Positions 26,143-34,718 are shown, counted from the stretch's first letter. The stretch is DNA of 64,000 nucleotides from an uncultured Bacteroidota bacterium (GCA_902613595.1 CACMHY010000001.1:186001-250000), one strand, 5' to 3'. The notes: generated from the sequence alone by a model not told the origin. Translations and numbers: made by a program.

Positions 26143-27162
26143 TTAAGACTTTTTTGCTATTTCCTTTTCCCAATTCCATGCAGATCTTAATCCATCTTCC
26201 AAATTAAATTTTGCCTTCCATCCCATTTTACTATTAATTTTTTTTACATCTGCAAAGGCAATTGGAACGTCACCCTCTCTTGGACCAACAAATTTGTGAG
26301 GAACATTTTCGCCTGTAACTTTTTCAAAGGCATTTATTACATCTAATACACTAGAGCCTTTTCCAGTACCAACATTAAATATCTCATACATTTTTTTATT
26401 CTTAGCAGATATTAGATAATTTATACTTTTAATATGAGCCTCAGCAAGATCCATAATATGAATATAGTCACGGACACATGTACCATCTTCTGTTTCATAA
26501 TCAGATCCATATATCTTTAAAAAAGGGTGTTTACCAATGACAGTTTGAGTTAAATATGGGATTAAATTTTGAGGAGTTCCTAAAGGAAATTCTCCTATAT
26601 TTCCACTTGGATGTGCTCCAATGGGATTGAAATATCTGAGAATGATTGTTTTGAATTTACAATAGGCATTAAAACAATCTTTTAATATTTGTTCTCCCAT
26701 CAATTTCGTATTACCGTAGGGAGATTTTGGATTACTAGTTAAAGCATCTTCATTAATGGGAAAGGACTTGGCATCCCCATAAACTGTACATGAAGAACTG
26801 TAAATAAAAGGAATGTCTTTTTTAATTGAAAAATCTAAAATATTTAGAAGTCCTGTAATGTTATTATTGTAATACAATAAAGGTTTTTTTGAACTTTCAT
26901 TAACAGCTTTATGTGCAGCGAAATGGATGATTCCTTGAATATTAGAATGTTCTTTAAAAAAGACGTCAGTTTCAGATTTATTTTTCAAATCTAAATTCTT
27001 GAATAAAGGCTTTCTCTCAGTTATTTTTTTTATTCCGTCAAGAACTTCCAATCTTGAGTTGTCGAGGTTGTCAATACATAATACCTCGACGTTTCGCTCT
27101 AAAAGTAAAACCATTACATGTGACCCAATATATCCTAAACCACCTGTTACAAGTATTTTCAA
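26143..27162 (-). CDS. galE: UDP-glucose 4-epimerase
   Basis: Interconverts UDP-glucose and UDP-galactose. The Rossmann motif ILVTGGLGYIGSH (3-15) needs the TTG start at 27162, since no ATG is close. YSSSCTVYGDAKSFPINED (about 121-139) carries the Ser/Thr, and SPYGNTKLMGEQIL (about 147-160) is the catalytic Y-x-x-x-K. The NAD-bound extended SDR form is complete at 339 residues. It is placed between the Gfo/Idh/MocA gene (10 bases upstream) and the isomerase gene, unusual company for a UDP-sugar enzyme and possibly only a shared transcript. Confidence 0.93.
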   Translation of the reverse strand: MKILVTGGLGYIGSHVMVLLLERNVEVLCIDNLDNSRLEVLDGIKKITERKPLFKNLDLKNKSETDVFFKEHSNIQGIIHFAAHKAVNESSKKPLLYYNNNITGLLNILDFSIKKDIPFIYSSSCTVYGDAKSFPINEDALTSNPKSPYGNTKLMGEQILKDCFNAYCKFKTIILRYFNPIGAHPSGNIGEFPLGTPQNLIPYLTQTVIGKHPFLKIYGSDYETEDGTCVRDYIHIMDLAEAHIKSINYLISAKNKKMYEIFNVGTGKGSSVLDVINAFEKVTGENVPHKFVGPREGDVPIAFADVKKINSKMGWKAKFNLEDGLRSAWNWEKEIAKKS

Positions 27163-27172
27163 ATTAAATTAA

Positions 27173-28636
27173 TTAGCTTATTTTCCAGCCTTTTCTATAA
27201 ACCCTTCTAACAAACTGGTTTGCTTCTTCAAAGTTTGTGATTTTCATATTATCACCATCCCAAAGTAATTTTTTTCTACCTATATAGTTTGGAACAGGGT
27301 TACCATATTCTTTCCTTTTAGATATGCCCTCAATCATATAACTCCTAATAGCTATGTTACCCATTAAAACTGTTTCTGTCATGGGCCCAGAGTAATCGAA
27401 ACTTGAAGTCAATTCTCTATGTTTTTTACTATCAAATCCCTCTTTACATGCATCAACCCATTTTCTTTGATGACTAAATTCAGAGACATTTAAATCTTTT
27501 TTCATATCACCTTTAATTACTGGTTCTCCTTTAAGATAAAGTCTTGGATTATACCCGTAATCATTACAAGTAATCACACCTTTTTCTCCAATTATCATTA
27601 CACCTCCATCATCAATTGGCACATCGGCAGGTAAAAGCTCGGGGTGAAATGGTTTTATCCCACCATCCATCCACGTCATCTGAATATCGGTGTCATTTTT
27701 TTCGGTAGCACCAAAAATGAGTGAAACCGCAGCAGATGGAGGGCAACCCTCTGGTGTATAAGCACTTTGATACATACCTGTGAGGATTTTTCCAATGCTA
27801 CATTCAACTGACTTTGGATATTTTAAAGCTAATGCTTTGAAGGGAACATCTATTAAATGACAGCCCATGTCACCTAGTGCACCCGTGCCGTAATCCCACC
27901 ATCCCCTCCAATTAAAGGGATGCATCTCCGGTATATATTCAGTATTCTTTGCAGGTCCAAGCCATAAATCCCAATTTAAGCCTTTTGGTTTTAGAGATTT
28001 GTTTGCTTTTGGCATAGGATTCCCTGATGGCCAAATTGGTCTATCAGTCCAAACATCAACTTTAGATATAGATCCAATTTTCTTTTGGTTAATCCACTCT
28101 TGTATTTTTATTTGATCAGGATTAGAGGCTCCTTGATTTCCCATTTGAGTAACAACTTTATACTCACGGGCTAATTCAGTTAAAAGGCGTGCTTCATAGA
28201 CATTATGTGTTAATGGTTTTTGGACATATACATGAATACCTCTTTTTATAGCATTTACCGCCGCAGGTGCATGTGTATGATCAGGAGTGGAAATTGTTAC
28301 TGCATCAATATTTTTTTCCTTATCCAACATTTCCCTAAAATCCTCATATTTTCTAGCTTTCGGATATTTTCTTACTGTTTCTAGCGCACTACCTTTTAAG
28401 TCTACATCACATAGAGCAACTACTTTTTCTTTACCATTTGATTCAGAATTTGAGATATCACTAGCACCTTTTCCTCCAGAACCAATCGCAGCCAAAGCAA
28501 GTTTGTCACTTGGAGCCGTGAATCCATTTCCCCCTAAAACGTGCCTAGGAACTATAAATATAGAGCTGGCAGCAACTCCTTTTTTAATAAATTTTCTTCT
28601 TTTGATTTTCTTTAAGAGAGTTTTTTTTCCATTCAT
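27173..28636 (-). CDS. Gfo/Idh/MocA oxidoreductase with Tat-type leader
   Basis: Second long secreted Gfo/Idh/MocA protein, 487 residues. ATG at 28636 is preferred to a TTG three codons upstream. The leader KKIKRRKFIKKGVAASSIFIVP has RRKFIK, close to the Tat consensus S-R-R-x-F-L-K. ALAAIGSGGKGASDI is the nucleotide-binding loop and HVYVQKPLTHNVYEAR the catalytic lysine motif. GTGALGDMGCHLIDVP follows. It differs from the copy at 20005 by longer loops, so the pair is not a recent duplication. First gene of a three-gene sugar cluster. Confidence 0.88.
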   Translation of the reverse strand: MNGKKTLLKKIKRRKFIKKGVAASSIFIVPRHVLGGNGFTAPSDKLALAAIGSGGKGASDISNSESNGKEKVVALCDVDLKGSALETVRKYPKARKYEDFREMLDKEKNIDAVTISTPDHTHAPAAVNAIKRGIHVYVQKPLTHNVYEARLLTELAREYKVVTQMGNQGASNPDQIKIQEWINQKKIGSISKVDVWTDRPIWPSGNPMPKANKSLKPKGLNWDLWLGPAKNTEYIPEMHPFNWRGWWDYGTGALGDMGCHLIDVPFKALALKYPKSVECSIGKILTGMYQSAYTPEGCPPSAAVSLIFGATEKNDTDIQMTWMDGGIKPFHPELLPADVPIDDGGVMIIGEKGVITCNDYGYNPRLYLKGEPVIKGDMKKDLNVSEFSHQRKWVDACKEGFDSKKHRELTSSFDYSGPMTETVLMGNIAIRSYMIEGISKRKEYGNPVPNYIGRKKLLWDGDNMKITNFEEANQFVRRVYRKGWKIS

Positions 28637-28658
28637 ACCTGTCAAATTTATTCCAAAT

Positions 28659-28692
28659 CAAATTTACAAAAAATATTAGGCTAATTAACAAA
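28659..28692 (-). promoter_or_regulatory. Possible promoter of the second sugar cluster
   Basis: On the minus strand TAAATTTG (28666-28659) matches the -7 element and TTTG (28692-28689) lies 22 bases upstream, slightly longer than the usual 19-21. Confidence 0.35.
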
Positions 28693-28694
28693 TT

Positions 28695-29234
28695 TCAAGG
28701 AACCAAATAAGTGCCTTTCCATTTATCTTCTGCGCTAAAAAAAGCTCTAATGTGATTCGGTCTTTTAAGCTTTAGATACTCCAAATTGATTGTCTGAAAA
28801 ATTATCTTTCTAAAATAATCATTTGAATAGTCATAATTCACTTCATCTGGGGATTTAATTTTGGTACCTGGCTTTAAAACTGATGTATAATCTTTTTTGC
28901 TCGGATCTGGTAATGCTTTAAAATCGTTTTTTAAATCTATGATTTTAATCATTTTAACGTTAAGTATTAATTGAATAAGTCTTGATGAATCGTAAAATAA
29001 AAATTTACCATTCTGATTTAATTTTAATTCTTCGACTTTTTTTGATCGTGCATCAGTAAATATTGAAAGTTGGAATTTATTAGCATTGAATTCTCTTAGA
29101 ACTACAGTTCTTAAGTTTGGAGTATCGTTTTCAGATATTGATGCTAATGTGAAATATCGAAAGGGGTGTTTTTTATGATTTAGGGCACCATTTAATTGTT
29201 TCTTACAGTCTAATAATATATTTTCTAGGGTCAT
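28695..29234 (-). CDS. Pyridoxamine 5'-phosphate oxidase-like FMN protein
   Basis: Flavin-binding split-barrel protein of 179 residues. The N-terminal part HPFRYFTLASISENDTPNLRTVVLREF (about 23-49) and FTDARSKKVEELKLNQNGKFLFYDSS are the FMN-binding strands. It matches the Alr4036-like pyridoxamine-phosphate-oxidase family, not PdxH itself, since the PdxH C-terminal substrate segment is absent. Substrate unknown. Its ATG overlaps the stop of the DUF3089 gene by four bases (ATGA), so the two are coupled. Confidence 0.8.
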   Translation of the reverse strand: MTLENILLDCKKQLNGALNHKKHPFRYFTLASISENDTPNLRTVVLREFNANKFQLSIFTDARSKKVEELKLNQNGKFLFYDSSRLIQLILNVKMIKIIDLKNDFKALPDPSKKDYTSVLKPGTKIKSPDEVNYDYSNDYFRKIIFQTINLEYLKLKRPNHIRAFFSAEDKWKGTYLVP

Positions 29235-30238
29235 TTTTGATTATTTACTAGCCAGTTTTGTGTTCTTAAAACTGCATTTTCTTCTATATCTTTCCAAAAA
29301 AGATTTATGTCTGCAAAGTGATAGTCTTTTATAAATGAAAGTAGGAAACGATTTTTAACTTTTGGTAAAGAAGACCATAAAATTCCGTCTATTTCTTTTG
29401 TATACAAGCTTTTGGGATATATTTTTTTATTTTTTCCTAACACTCCTAAATGGGAATTTATTGAGGACTCAAGGTTTTGATCCCATGTAATTGGATTGGA
29501 AACCACTCCCCCTTTATACCACTCATTGTACTTTGGAGGTAAATGATTTATCTTATAAGTATTCCAACTAATAAAGCCACCAAATGATTCTGGACTATTT
29601 AATTCATTAATATTTTTAAACTCTTTTGGTGTGACTCTGGCTCCAATCAAATATGCAGCTATTAGTTTTTTTTGCAATGGCTTTCCATCAAAAAACTCCT
29701 TTATAATTCTTTTAGCATGCAGGGTTCCTTGGCTGTGAGATGCAATAATTATTGGTCTTGAATCATTATATTTTTTTAGAAAATGTAAAAATGCATTTTT
29801 CACATCCTTATATGCAACATTACCAGCCTCTCTGCCTTGGATTGCGTAGGGCTCTAAAAAAATTCTGTAATGTGCTTGTCTGTAAAATGGAACATAAAGG
29901 TTTGCCGCTTTAACCCAAGCTGATGCTTGGTATGTCACTGCTTTTTCTATGACATCTCTTCTTATTTCCTGATCAAATATATTAGCATTCCAACATCTAT
30001 TTTTTTTATTTGAAAATAATGTAGGGTAGACATAAAAAACATCAGCCGGTTTTTTTTCTGGTATTCCAACTACCCCTTCTAGTGATTTATTCCAAAGAGT
30101 AGGTAAAACAGCCCAGCTTTCCTTTTTAGAGTAATCAGGGGCTGGAGGTAGATCTTTTTGACTAAACTCAACAGTTTTGTAGTTCATTTTACAAGAAGAT
30201 ACTAATACTAGCAAAAAAAATAAGGTAGCTTTTTTCAA
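29231..30238 (-). CDS. DUF3089 alpha/beta-hydrolase-like lipoprotein
   Basis: Lipoprotein of 335 residues with leader MKKATLFFLLVLVSSC. It matches DUF3089: FYVYPTLFSNKK (about 67), then a helical region PFYRQAHYRIF, and the nucleophile elbow PIIIASHSQGTLHAKRII (Ser about 156), which indicates an alpha/beta-hydrolase fold and probable esterase activity. TTG is the start codon. It is coupled to the FMN protein gene downstream. Substrate unknown. Confidence 0.82.
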   Translation of the reverse strand: MKKATLFFLLVLVSSCKMNYKTVEFSQKDLPPAPDYSKKESWAVLPTLWNKSLEGVVGIPEKKPADVFYVYPTLFSNKKNRCWNANIFDQEIRRDVIEKAVTYQASAWVKAANLYVPFYRQAHYRIFLEPYAIQGREAGNVAYKDVKNAFLHFLKKYNDSRPIIIASHSQGTLHAKRIIKEFFDGKPLQKKLIAAYLIGARVTPKEFKNINELNSPESFGGFISWNTYKINHLPPKYNEWYKGGVVSNPITWDQNLESSINSHLGVLGKNKKIYPKSLYTKEIDGILWSSLPKVKNRFLLSFIKDYHFADINLFWKDIEENAVLRTQNWLVNNQK

Positions 30239-30280
30239 TTATTAGTTATTTAAATTCAGCTAATAAATTGAGACTCTTAG

Positions 30281-30991
30281 TTATTTCAATATAACTTTTC
30301 TAATTGATGGATTAAATGGATTTTCAATAAGCTCTCCATAAGAATTTAATAGTTCAAGTTTTATAGTAATTTCCCCTTTCGGTAAACCCTCAATTATGTA
30401 TGGAGCCCATTCATCAACTAAAAATTCAGTATCCTGGATAGTAACTCTTACTTTATTACCTTTTGCAGAAATGCTTGTGTTAACTAAATAGAAATCTAAG
30501 AGCAGCTTCTCTGTATCAGAACCTGTGTAAGTCCCTTTAGGTCTGCTGTAAAATAAATACTGTTTTTCTAAGTCAATTTTTTTACCGTCTCCGATTTGAG
30601 TAAAAATGTAAGCATTTGGATTTTTCACTGACTCATGGTGAGATCTTGACAAAAATGCTAAGACTACATTATTACCACCTTCTAATTTTTTTTGAAAGTT
30701 CTTTGAATAATGCGCCGAATATGGCTGATTATTTACTATTAAATGAATATGTTGTCCTTTGGCAGAATTTGCAAGTTTATATTTAAAATCATTTTGTGTT
30801 TGAATACCAAGCTCATAATTTTCTACCTCAAAGGAAAATTCATTTTTCTCATTTTCATTAAAATCATTTAATCTAAGTTTTGCTTGATTATATGTTGGAG
30901 AGCCTGTAAGTTTGGTTAGCGAGATTCCTTTGCTATTATTGCAGGAGACTAGAGCAAACAATACTATAATTATTAGGATATTTTTTTTCAT
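30281..30991 (-). CDS. Lipoprotein of unknown function
   Basis: Lipoprotein of 236 residues with leader MKKNILIIIVLFALVSC. Mostly beta-strand, with GQHIHLIVNNQPYSAHYS (about 79-96) and VVLAFLSRSHHESVKNPNAY (about 108-127), both rich in histidine and probably a conserved core. The C-terminal half looks like an Ig-type sandwich ending in NPFNPSIRKVILK. I do not recognise a named family. It stands upstream of DUF3089 in the same direction with a 42-base gap and may be in the same transcript. Confidence 0.7.
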   Translation of the reverse strand: MKKNILIIIVLFALVSCNNSKGISLTKLTGSPTYNQAKLRLNDFNENEKNEFSFEVENYELGIQTQNDFKYKLANSAKGQHIHLIVNNQPYSAHYSKNFQKKLEGGNNVVLAFLSRSHHESVKNPNAYIFTQIGDGKKIDLEKQYLFYSRPKGTYTGSDTEKLLLDFYLVNTSISAKGNKVRVTIQDTEFLVDEWAPYIIEGLPKGEITIKLELLNSYGELIENPFNPSIRKVILK

Positions 30992-31102
30992 TTGTATACT
31001 ATTTTAACAATTTTTAATAAGGGTATAATTTATTGCTAATTAATGAAAATTATTTGTGTGTTACTAAAAATTGAATAAAAGTCTGCAATCTATAATTTGA
31101 AA

Positions 31103-31900
31103 TTAGAAATTCCATTGACGAGTTACATCTAATTTTTCTTCAGCATCAAGGACATGCTTTGGTATAACTTTCAAAAATGATGGGTGTTGCTCAATTGCAT
31201 ACTCTATTTGTTCCTTTATATTCTCCAAACTATCATTTTCATAATCTATATCAAGCGGATTCTTAATTATCATTGACTGTAAAATTCCTCTTTTTTTAAT
31301 CATTAAACCTTTTTTATCAAACGATCTTCTAAATCCGTCTATCACTATAGGAATAACAATTGGTTTAAAATGTTTAATTAGATGAGCAGTTCCCTTCCTT
31401 ACTGGCTTAAATGGTTTTGTAGTTCCTTGGGGAAATGTAATAACCCACCCATCGTCCAATGCAACGCCTATATTAGATATATCACTCATTTTAACTTGTC
31501 TATTAATCTCAACACCATTCTCACGCCAAGTTCTCTCGATTGAAACTGAACCGGCATATGCAAGAATTCTTGGTAAAATTCCTGCTTTCATAGTCTCCCT
31601 AGCTGCGACGTAATATATATTTAGTTTTGGTTTCCATAAATACCCAACATTTTTTATGCTATCTATTCTTCCACTTAGACTTGCATTAAATACATGAAGC
31701 ATAGCTACTACATCCGCAAAATAGGTTTGATGATTTGAAATAAAGAGTACATTTTTATCAGGTAGATTTTTTACAATATCTGATCCTTCAATTTTTAATT
31801 TATTAAATCCCCTGTAGCGACGATGGGTAATAAAGCCCATATATCTAATCAACCATTTCTTTAATATCAAGTAATGACCAAAAGGATTTTTTTTAAACAT
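31103..31900 (-). CDS. 1-acyl-glycerol-3-phosphate acyltransferase-like protein
   Basis: PlsC-fold membrane-associated acyltransferase of 265 residues. Motif I is ISNHQTYFADVVAML (about 53-67), where five residues separate His from Asp in place of the usual four. Motif III is FPQGTTKPF (about 154) in place of F-P-E-G-T-R. Motif II/IV FKPIVIPIVIDGFRR is normal. These variations suggest a family branch with different acyl acceptor, such as an aminolipid or ornithine lipid. The start at 31900 is 12 bases from a -7-element transcription start. Confidence 0.85.
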   Translation of the reverse strand: MFKKNPFGHYLILKKWLIRYMGFITHRRYRGFNKLKIEGSDIVKNLPDKNVLFISNHQTYFADVVAMLHVFNASLSGRIDSIKNVGYLWKPKLNIYYVAARETMKAGILPRILAYAGSVSIERTWRENGVEINRQVKMSDISNIGVALDDGWVITFPQGTTKPFKPVRKGTAHLIKHFKPIVIPIVIDGFRRSFDKKGLMIKKRGILQSMIIKNPLDIDYENDSLENIKEQIEYAIEQHPSFLKVIPKHVLDAEEKLDVTRQWNF

Positions 31901-31919
31901 GCAAGTATATACTGGTGAT

Positions 31920-31927
31920 CAAATATA
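31920..31927 (-). promoter_or_regulatory. -7 element of the acyltransferase promoter
   Basis: TATATTTG on the minus strand, 19 bases before the acyltransferase ATG. It lies just past the end of the interrupted Nudix frame. No -33 TTTG. Confidence 0.45.
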
Positions 31928-31930
31928 GAA

Positions 31931-32557
31931 TTAATTAATGCTATTAGAAGCTAAAAAAAACTTAAATTCACTCAGAATCATTGCACTTGCCCCCCAAATT
32001 AAATACTTTTTAAACTCAAAGCATGGGACCTCTCTACCTTTCATCAGTCCACACAAAAGATTAGTATATTTTATTTTTAAATTAAAGATTTCTGAAATAG
32101 GGAGTTCAATAATTTTAGCTACTTAATTCAATTCTGGATAAAATCGTGGAGTGAAATTCACATATGTTAAAAATGGAAATACTATAAAATTACTTGGCGG
32201 TATATATAGTGGGGTAAATTTTGTCAAATTCTTTTTTGAAATCAGTTTAACTCCCAATTCTTCATAGAATTCTCTCAAAGCAGTATGTCGTAAGTTTTTA
32301 TCCTGATTATCTAATTTACCCCCAGGATAACTGATTTCTCCTGAATGAAAACTGATATAATCTGATCTCTTAATTAAAACAACATGCATCTTGTCATTTT
32401 TTGGATAACAAAAAATTAATACAGAAGCTTTTTTTGGATTATTTTTAATGATAATTATTTTTCGACTAACAGGAGATAACATGAATTGTGCTTTTTTACC
32501 AGGTAAGTTAGAGTCACCTGTTTTTGAAAAAAATTTGTTGAAATTTTTATAATTCAT
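31931..32557 (-). pseudogene. CoA pyrophosphatase-type Nudix hydrolase with in-frame stop
   Basis: Hydrolase family that cleaves CoA to 4'-phosphopantetheine and 3',5'-ADP. Start ATG at 32557 gives MNYKNFNKFFSKTGDSNLPG, the usual N-terminus. The signature VLIKRSDYISFHSGEISYPGGKL and Nudix box ending REFYEELGV (about 95-103) are intact. After residue 144 (PELN) a TAA at 32123-32125 stops translation. The same frame continues without a break for 63 more codons: VAKIIELPISEIFN...VPCFEF...YLIWGASAMILSEF, the expected C-terminal domain. One base (GAA to TAA) explains it. The frame would give 208 residues, the family length. Confidence 0.85.
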
Positions 32558-33302
32558 GAAGAAAATAAAAACACTCATATATATATTCACTTTTCAATTG
32601 ACAATGACTAATTGTAATTTCAACAACAATGACAAAAACTCCTCTGCAATGGGCATAAAAAAAACCCAGAAAGATTCGAAAAAAAAAATTTCAGATAAAA
32701 CAAACATTATTAAAGAAATTGACAAAGTAGATTCAATTGACCATGAAAAAAAAATAATACTAGATGATAAAAATGCTATACCATTTTTTTTTAATTACGG
32801 CAAGGAAAATCTGGAAGATAAAGTCCGTATTTCAACACGATTTGGAAATATTGATTTACAACTTTTTAATAATACACCATACCACCGCGCAAACTTTATT
32901 TATTTAACAAAAATGAAATACTTTAATAAAACAACCTTTCATAGAGTTGTTCCTGATTTTATAATTCAAGGTGGAAACTCTGATAGATATGAAACAGCTA
33001 AAAAAAGAAGTCATATAGGGAAATATCTTCTTCCACCTGATACCAAGAAGGGGTATAAGCATCATAGAGGTGTAATTTCCATGCCAAGTAGTGAAATCGA
33101 AAACCCCCACAAACTTGCCTCACCTTATGAATTTTTCATCGTTCAGAAAAGTCCAGGTGCTTATCACCTAGATGGAAATTACACTGTGTTTGGAAAAGTT
33201 ATAAAAGGAATGGATGTTGTTGACAAAATTAACAAGCAAAAAACAGATAATAGAGAAACTCCTTTGACAAATGTTTTCATGGAAGTTTCAATTCTAAAGT
33301 AA
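32556..33302 (+). CDS. Cyclophilin-type prolyl isomerase, exported
   Basis: Speeds up prolyl bond rotation in periplasmic proteins. The leader MKKIKTLIYIFTFQLTMTNC may be a lipoprotein signal with a weak lipobox (MTNC), followed by a lysine-rich linker to about residue 85. The cyclophilin domain follows: VRISTRFGNIDLQLFNNTPYHRANFIYL (about 92) and FHRVVPDFIIQGG (about 129-141) with the catalytic arginine. HLDGNYTVFGKVIKGMDVVDKI is close to the C-terminus. The start codon overlaps that of the divergent Nudix gene. Confidence 0.9.
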   Translation: MKKIKTLIYIFTFQLTMTNCNFNNNDKNSSAMGIKKTQKDSKKKISDKTNIIKEIDKVDSIDHEKKIILDDKNAIPFFFNYGKENLEDKVRISTRFGNIDLQLFNNTPYHRANFIYLTKMKYFNKTTFHRVVPDFIIQGGNSDRYETAKKRSHIGKYLLPPDTKKGYKHHRGVISMPSSEIENPHKLASPYEFFIVQKSPGAYHLDGNYTVFGKVIKGMDVVDKINKQKTDNRETPLTNVFMEVSILK

Positions 33303-33399
33303 ATATTCTACACCAGATAAAGTAGAAACTCAATTTGGACATAAAATTTATTCCCAATTATAAGAATTTCTTATTAGATTTACACAAATAATAGTTTTT

Positions 33400-34326
33400 A
33401 TGACTTTAACACAATTGGAGTACACTCTTGCAGTAGCTGAAGTTGGTAATTTTACTTTAGCAGCAGAAAAATGCTTTGTCACACAACCAACACTTAGTAT
33501 GCAAGTTCAAAAACTTGAGGATGAACTGGGTGTAAAATTATTTAACAGAAATACTAAACCGATAGGTTTAACTCCTATTGGATCTAAAATTCTGACTCAA
33601 GCTAAAACAATAGTTGAAGAGTCGAAGCGTATGGACGATATCGTCTCAATGGAAAAAGGAGAGGTTAAGGGAGAATTTAAACTTGGTATTATTCCAACTG
33701 TGATGCCAACATTATTGCCAATGTTTTTAAATAACTTTATTAAAAAGTACCCAAAAGTTAACTTAAAAATAGAAGATCTAAATACATCTTCAATAGAGGA
33801 AAAACTACTAGGTGGCAGATTGGACGCAGGAATTGCTGCAACACCACTTGAAAATACCAAATTAATAGAAAAACCTTTATACTATGAACCCTTTGTTGGT
33901 TATATTCCAAAATCACATCCATTATCGAAATTAGAATATATTGAACCTGCAGATATAGAAGAATTAGAAATACTTGTTTTAGAAGACGGCCATTGTTTTA
34001 GGAATCACGTTCTAAAATTGTGTAAAACAACTTCTATTTCAAAATCATTTGATTTAAAAAGTGGAAGTTTTGAAACTTTAGTGAACTTAGTTAATGAGGG
34101 TCCTTGGATAACAATTTTGCCATACTTGCAAACCCTTAATTTGTCATCAATCGATAAAGCCAATTTAAGGTACTTCAAAAACCCTGAACCCGCAAGGGAG
34201 ATTAGTATTGTCTATAATAAAAGCCAATTAAAGCTACCTATTATCGATGCCCTTTCAAACCAAATTGAAGGTATAATTAGGGGGGCAATTAAATTTGATA
34301 ACATTCAATTAATTGCACCAAAATAA
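33400..34326 (+). CDS. oxyR: Hydrogen peroxide sensor, LysR-type regulator
   Basis: Transcription factor that turns on catalase and peroxidase genes when oxidised. The N-terminal winged helix-turn-helix is MTLTQLEYTLAVAEVGNFTLAAEKCFVTQPTLSMQVQKLEDELGVKLFNR (1-50). The regulatory domain has two cysteines nine residues apart in DGHCFRNHVLKLC (about 199-209), the disulfide pair that defines OxyR. Length is 308. No target gene is next to it. It ends 4 bases from a convergent small gene. Confidence 0.93.
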   Translation: MTLTQLEYTLAVAEVGNFTLAAEKCFVTQPTLSMQVQKLEDELGVKLFNRNTKPIGLTPIGSKILTQAKTIVEESKRMDDIVSMEKGEVKGEFKLGIIPTVMPTLLPMFLNNFIKKYPKVNLKIEDLNTSSIEEKLLGGRLDAGIAATPLENTKLIEKPLYYEPFVGYIPKSHPLSKLEYIEPADIEELEILVLEDGHCFRNHVLKLCKTTSISKSFDLKSGSFETLVNLVNEGPWITILPYLQTLNLSSIDKANLRYFKNPEPAREISIVYNKSQLKLPIIDALSNQIEGIIRGAIKFDNIQLIAPK

Positions 34327-34330
34327 TTTT

Positions 34331-34516
34331 TCAGTTTGATATAACTATTTGAAGGTCTTGCCTATCAGAAACAAATTCGTTTACCCACATACGAAGCACA
34401 TGTTGTTCATTTGGTGTTAGAAAGTTTAAAGCCTTTTCTAGCTCTTTTTTGAAAAGTGTTACATCAAAGCTAACTTTTTTTAATATCTGTATATAATAAT
34501 CTAAATTCTTCGACAT
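34331..34516 (-). CDS. Small conserved-looking protein (61 aa)
   Basis: Cytoplasmic helical protein with no signal or membrane segment: MSKNLDYYIQILKKVSFDVTL, then FKKELEKALNFLTPNEQHVLRMWV. The pattern Y-x-x-x-L-x-K-V-S-F-D and L-x-x-x-E-x-x-x-L-x-x-W fits a short unnamed family that I recall from many Bacteroidota, but I do not know a function. It has an ATG start and good codon use and ends 4 bases from oxyR, convergent. Confidence 0.65.
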   Translation of the reverse strand: MSKNLDYYIQILKKVSFDVTLFKKELEKALNFLTPNEQHVLRMWVNEFVSDRQDLQIVISN

Positions 34517-34678
34517 ATTTCAATTTCATTAAGATTACACAATTTATAGAGATTTATAAATTTTTAATGTTGTAGAAATGTTAAAAAATAATAAGAGATA
34601 TATTTTTAATACTGAATGTTAATAAATTATGATACTTAAACAACTTTTAATTATCTGACCAGAGGATTAAAATTTAGG

Positions 34679-34709
34679 TTTGATGTAACTTTATTAAATG
34701 TTATATTTG
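34679..34709 (+). promoter_or_regulatory. Promoter of the tRNA-Pro pair
   Basis: The -33 element TTTG (34679-34682), a 19-base spacer and the -7 element TATATTTG (34702-34709) form a full Bacteroidota promoter. Transcription would start a few bases before the first tRNA. The GC-rich GCCCTCA that follows is the kind of discriminator seen at growth-controlled stable-RNA promoters. Confidence 0.7.
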
Positions 34710-34718
34710 CCCTCATTT

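Noticed and set aside
31938-32126. Plus-strand frame of 62 codons opposite the Nudix C-terminus
   Set aside because: The minus strand in this stretch encodes the conserved Nudix tail; the plus frame is its shadow.
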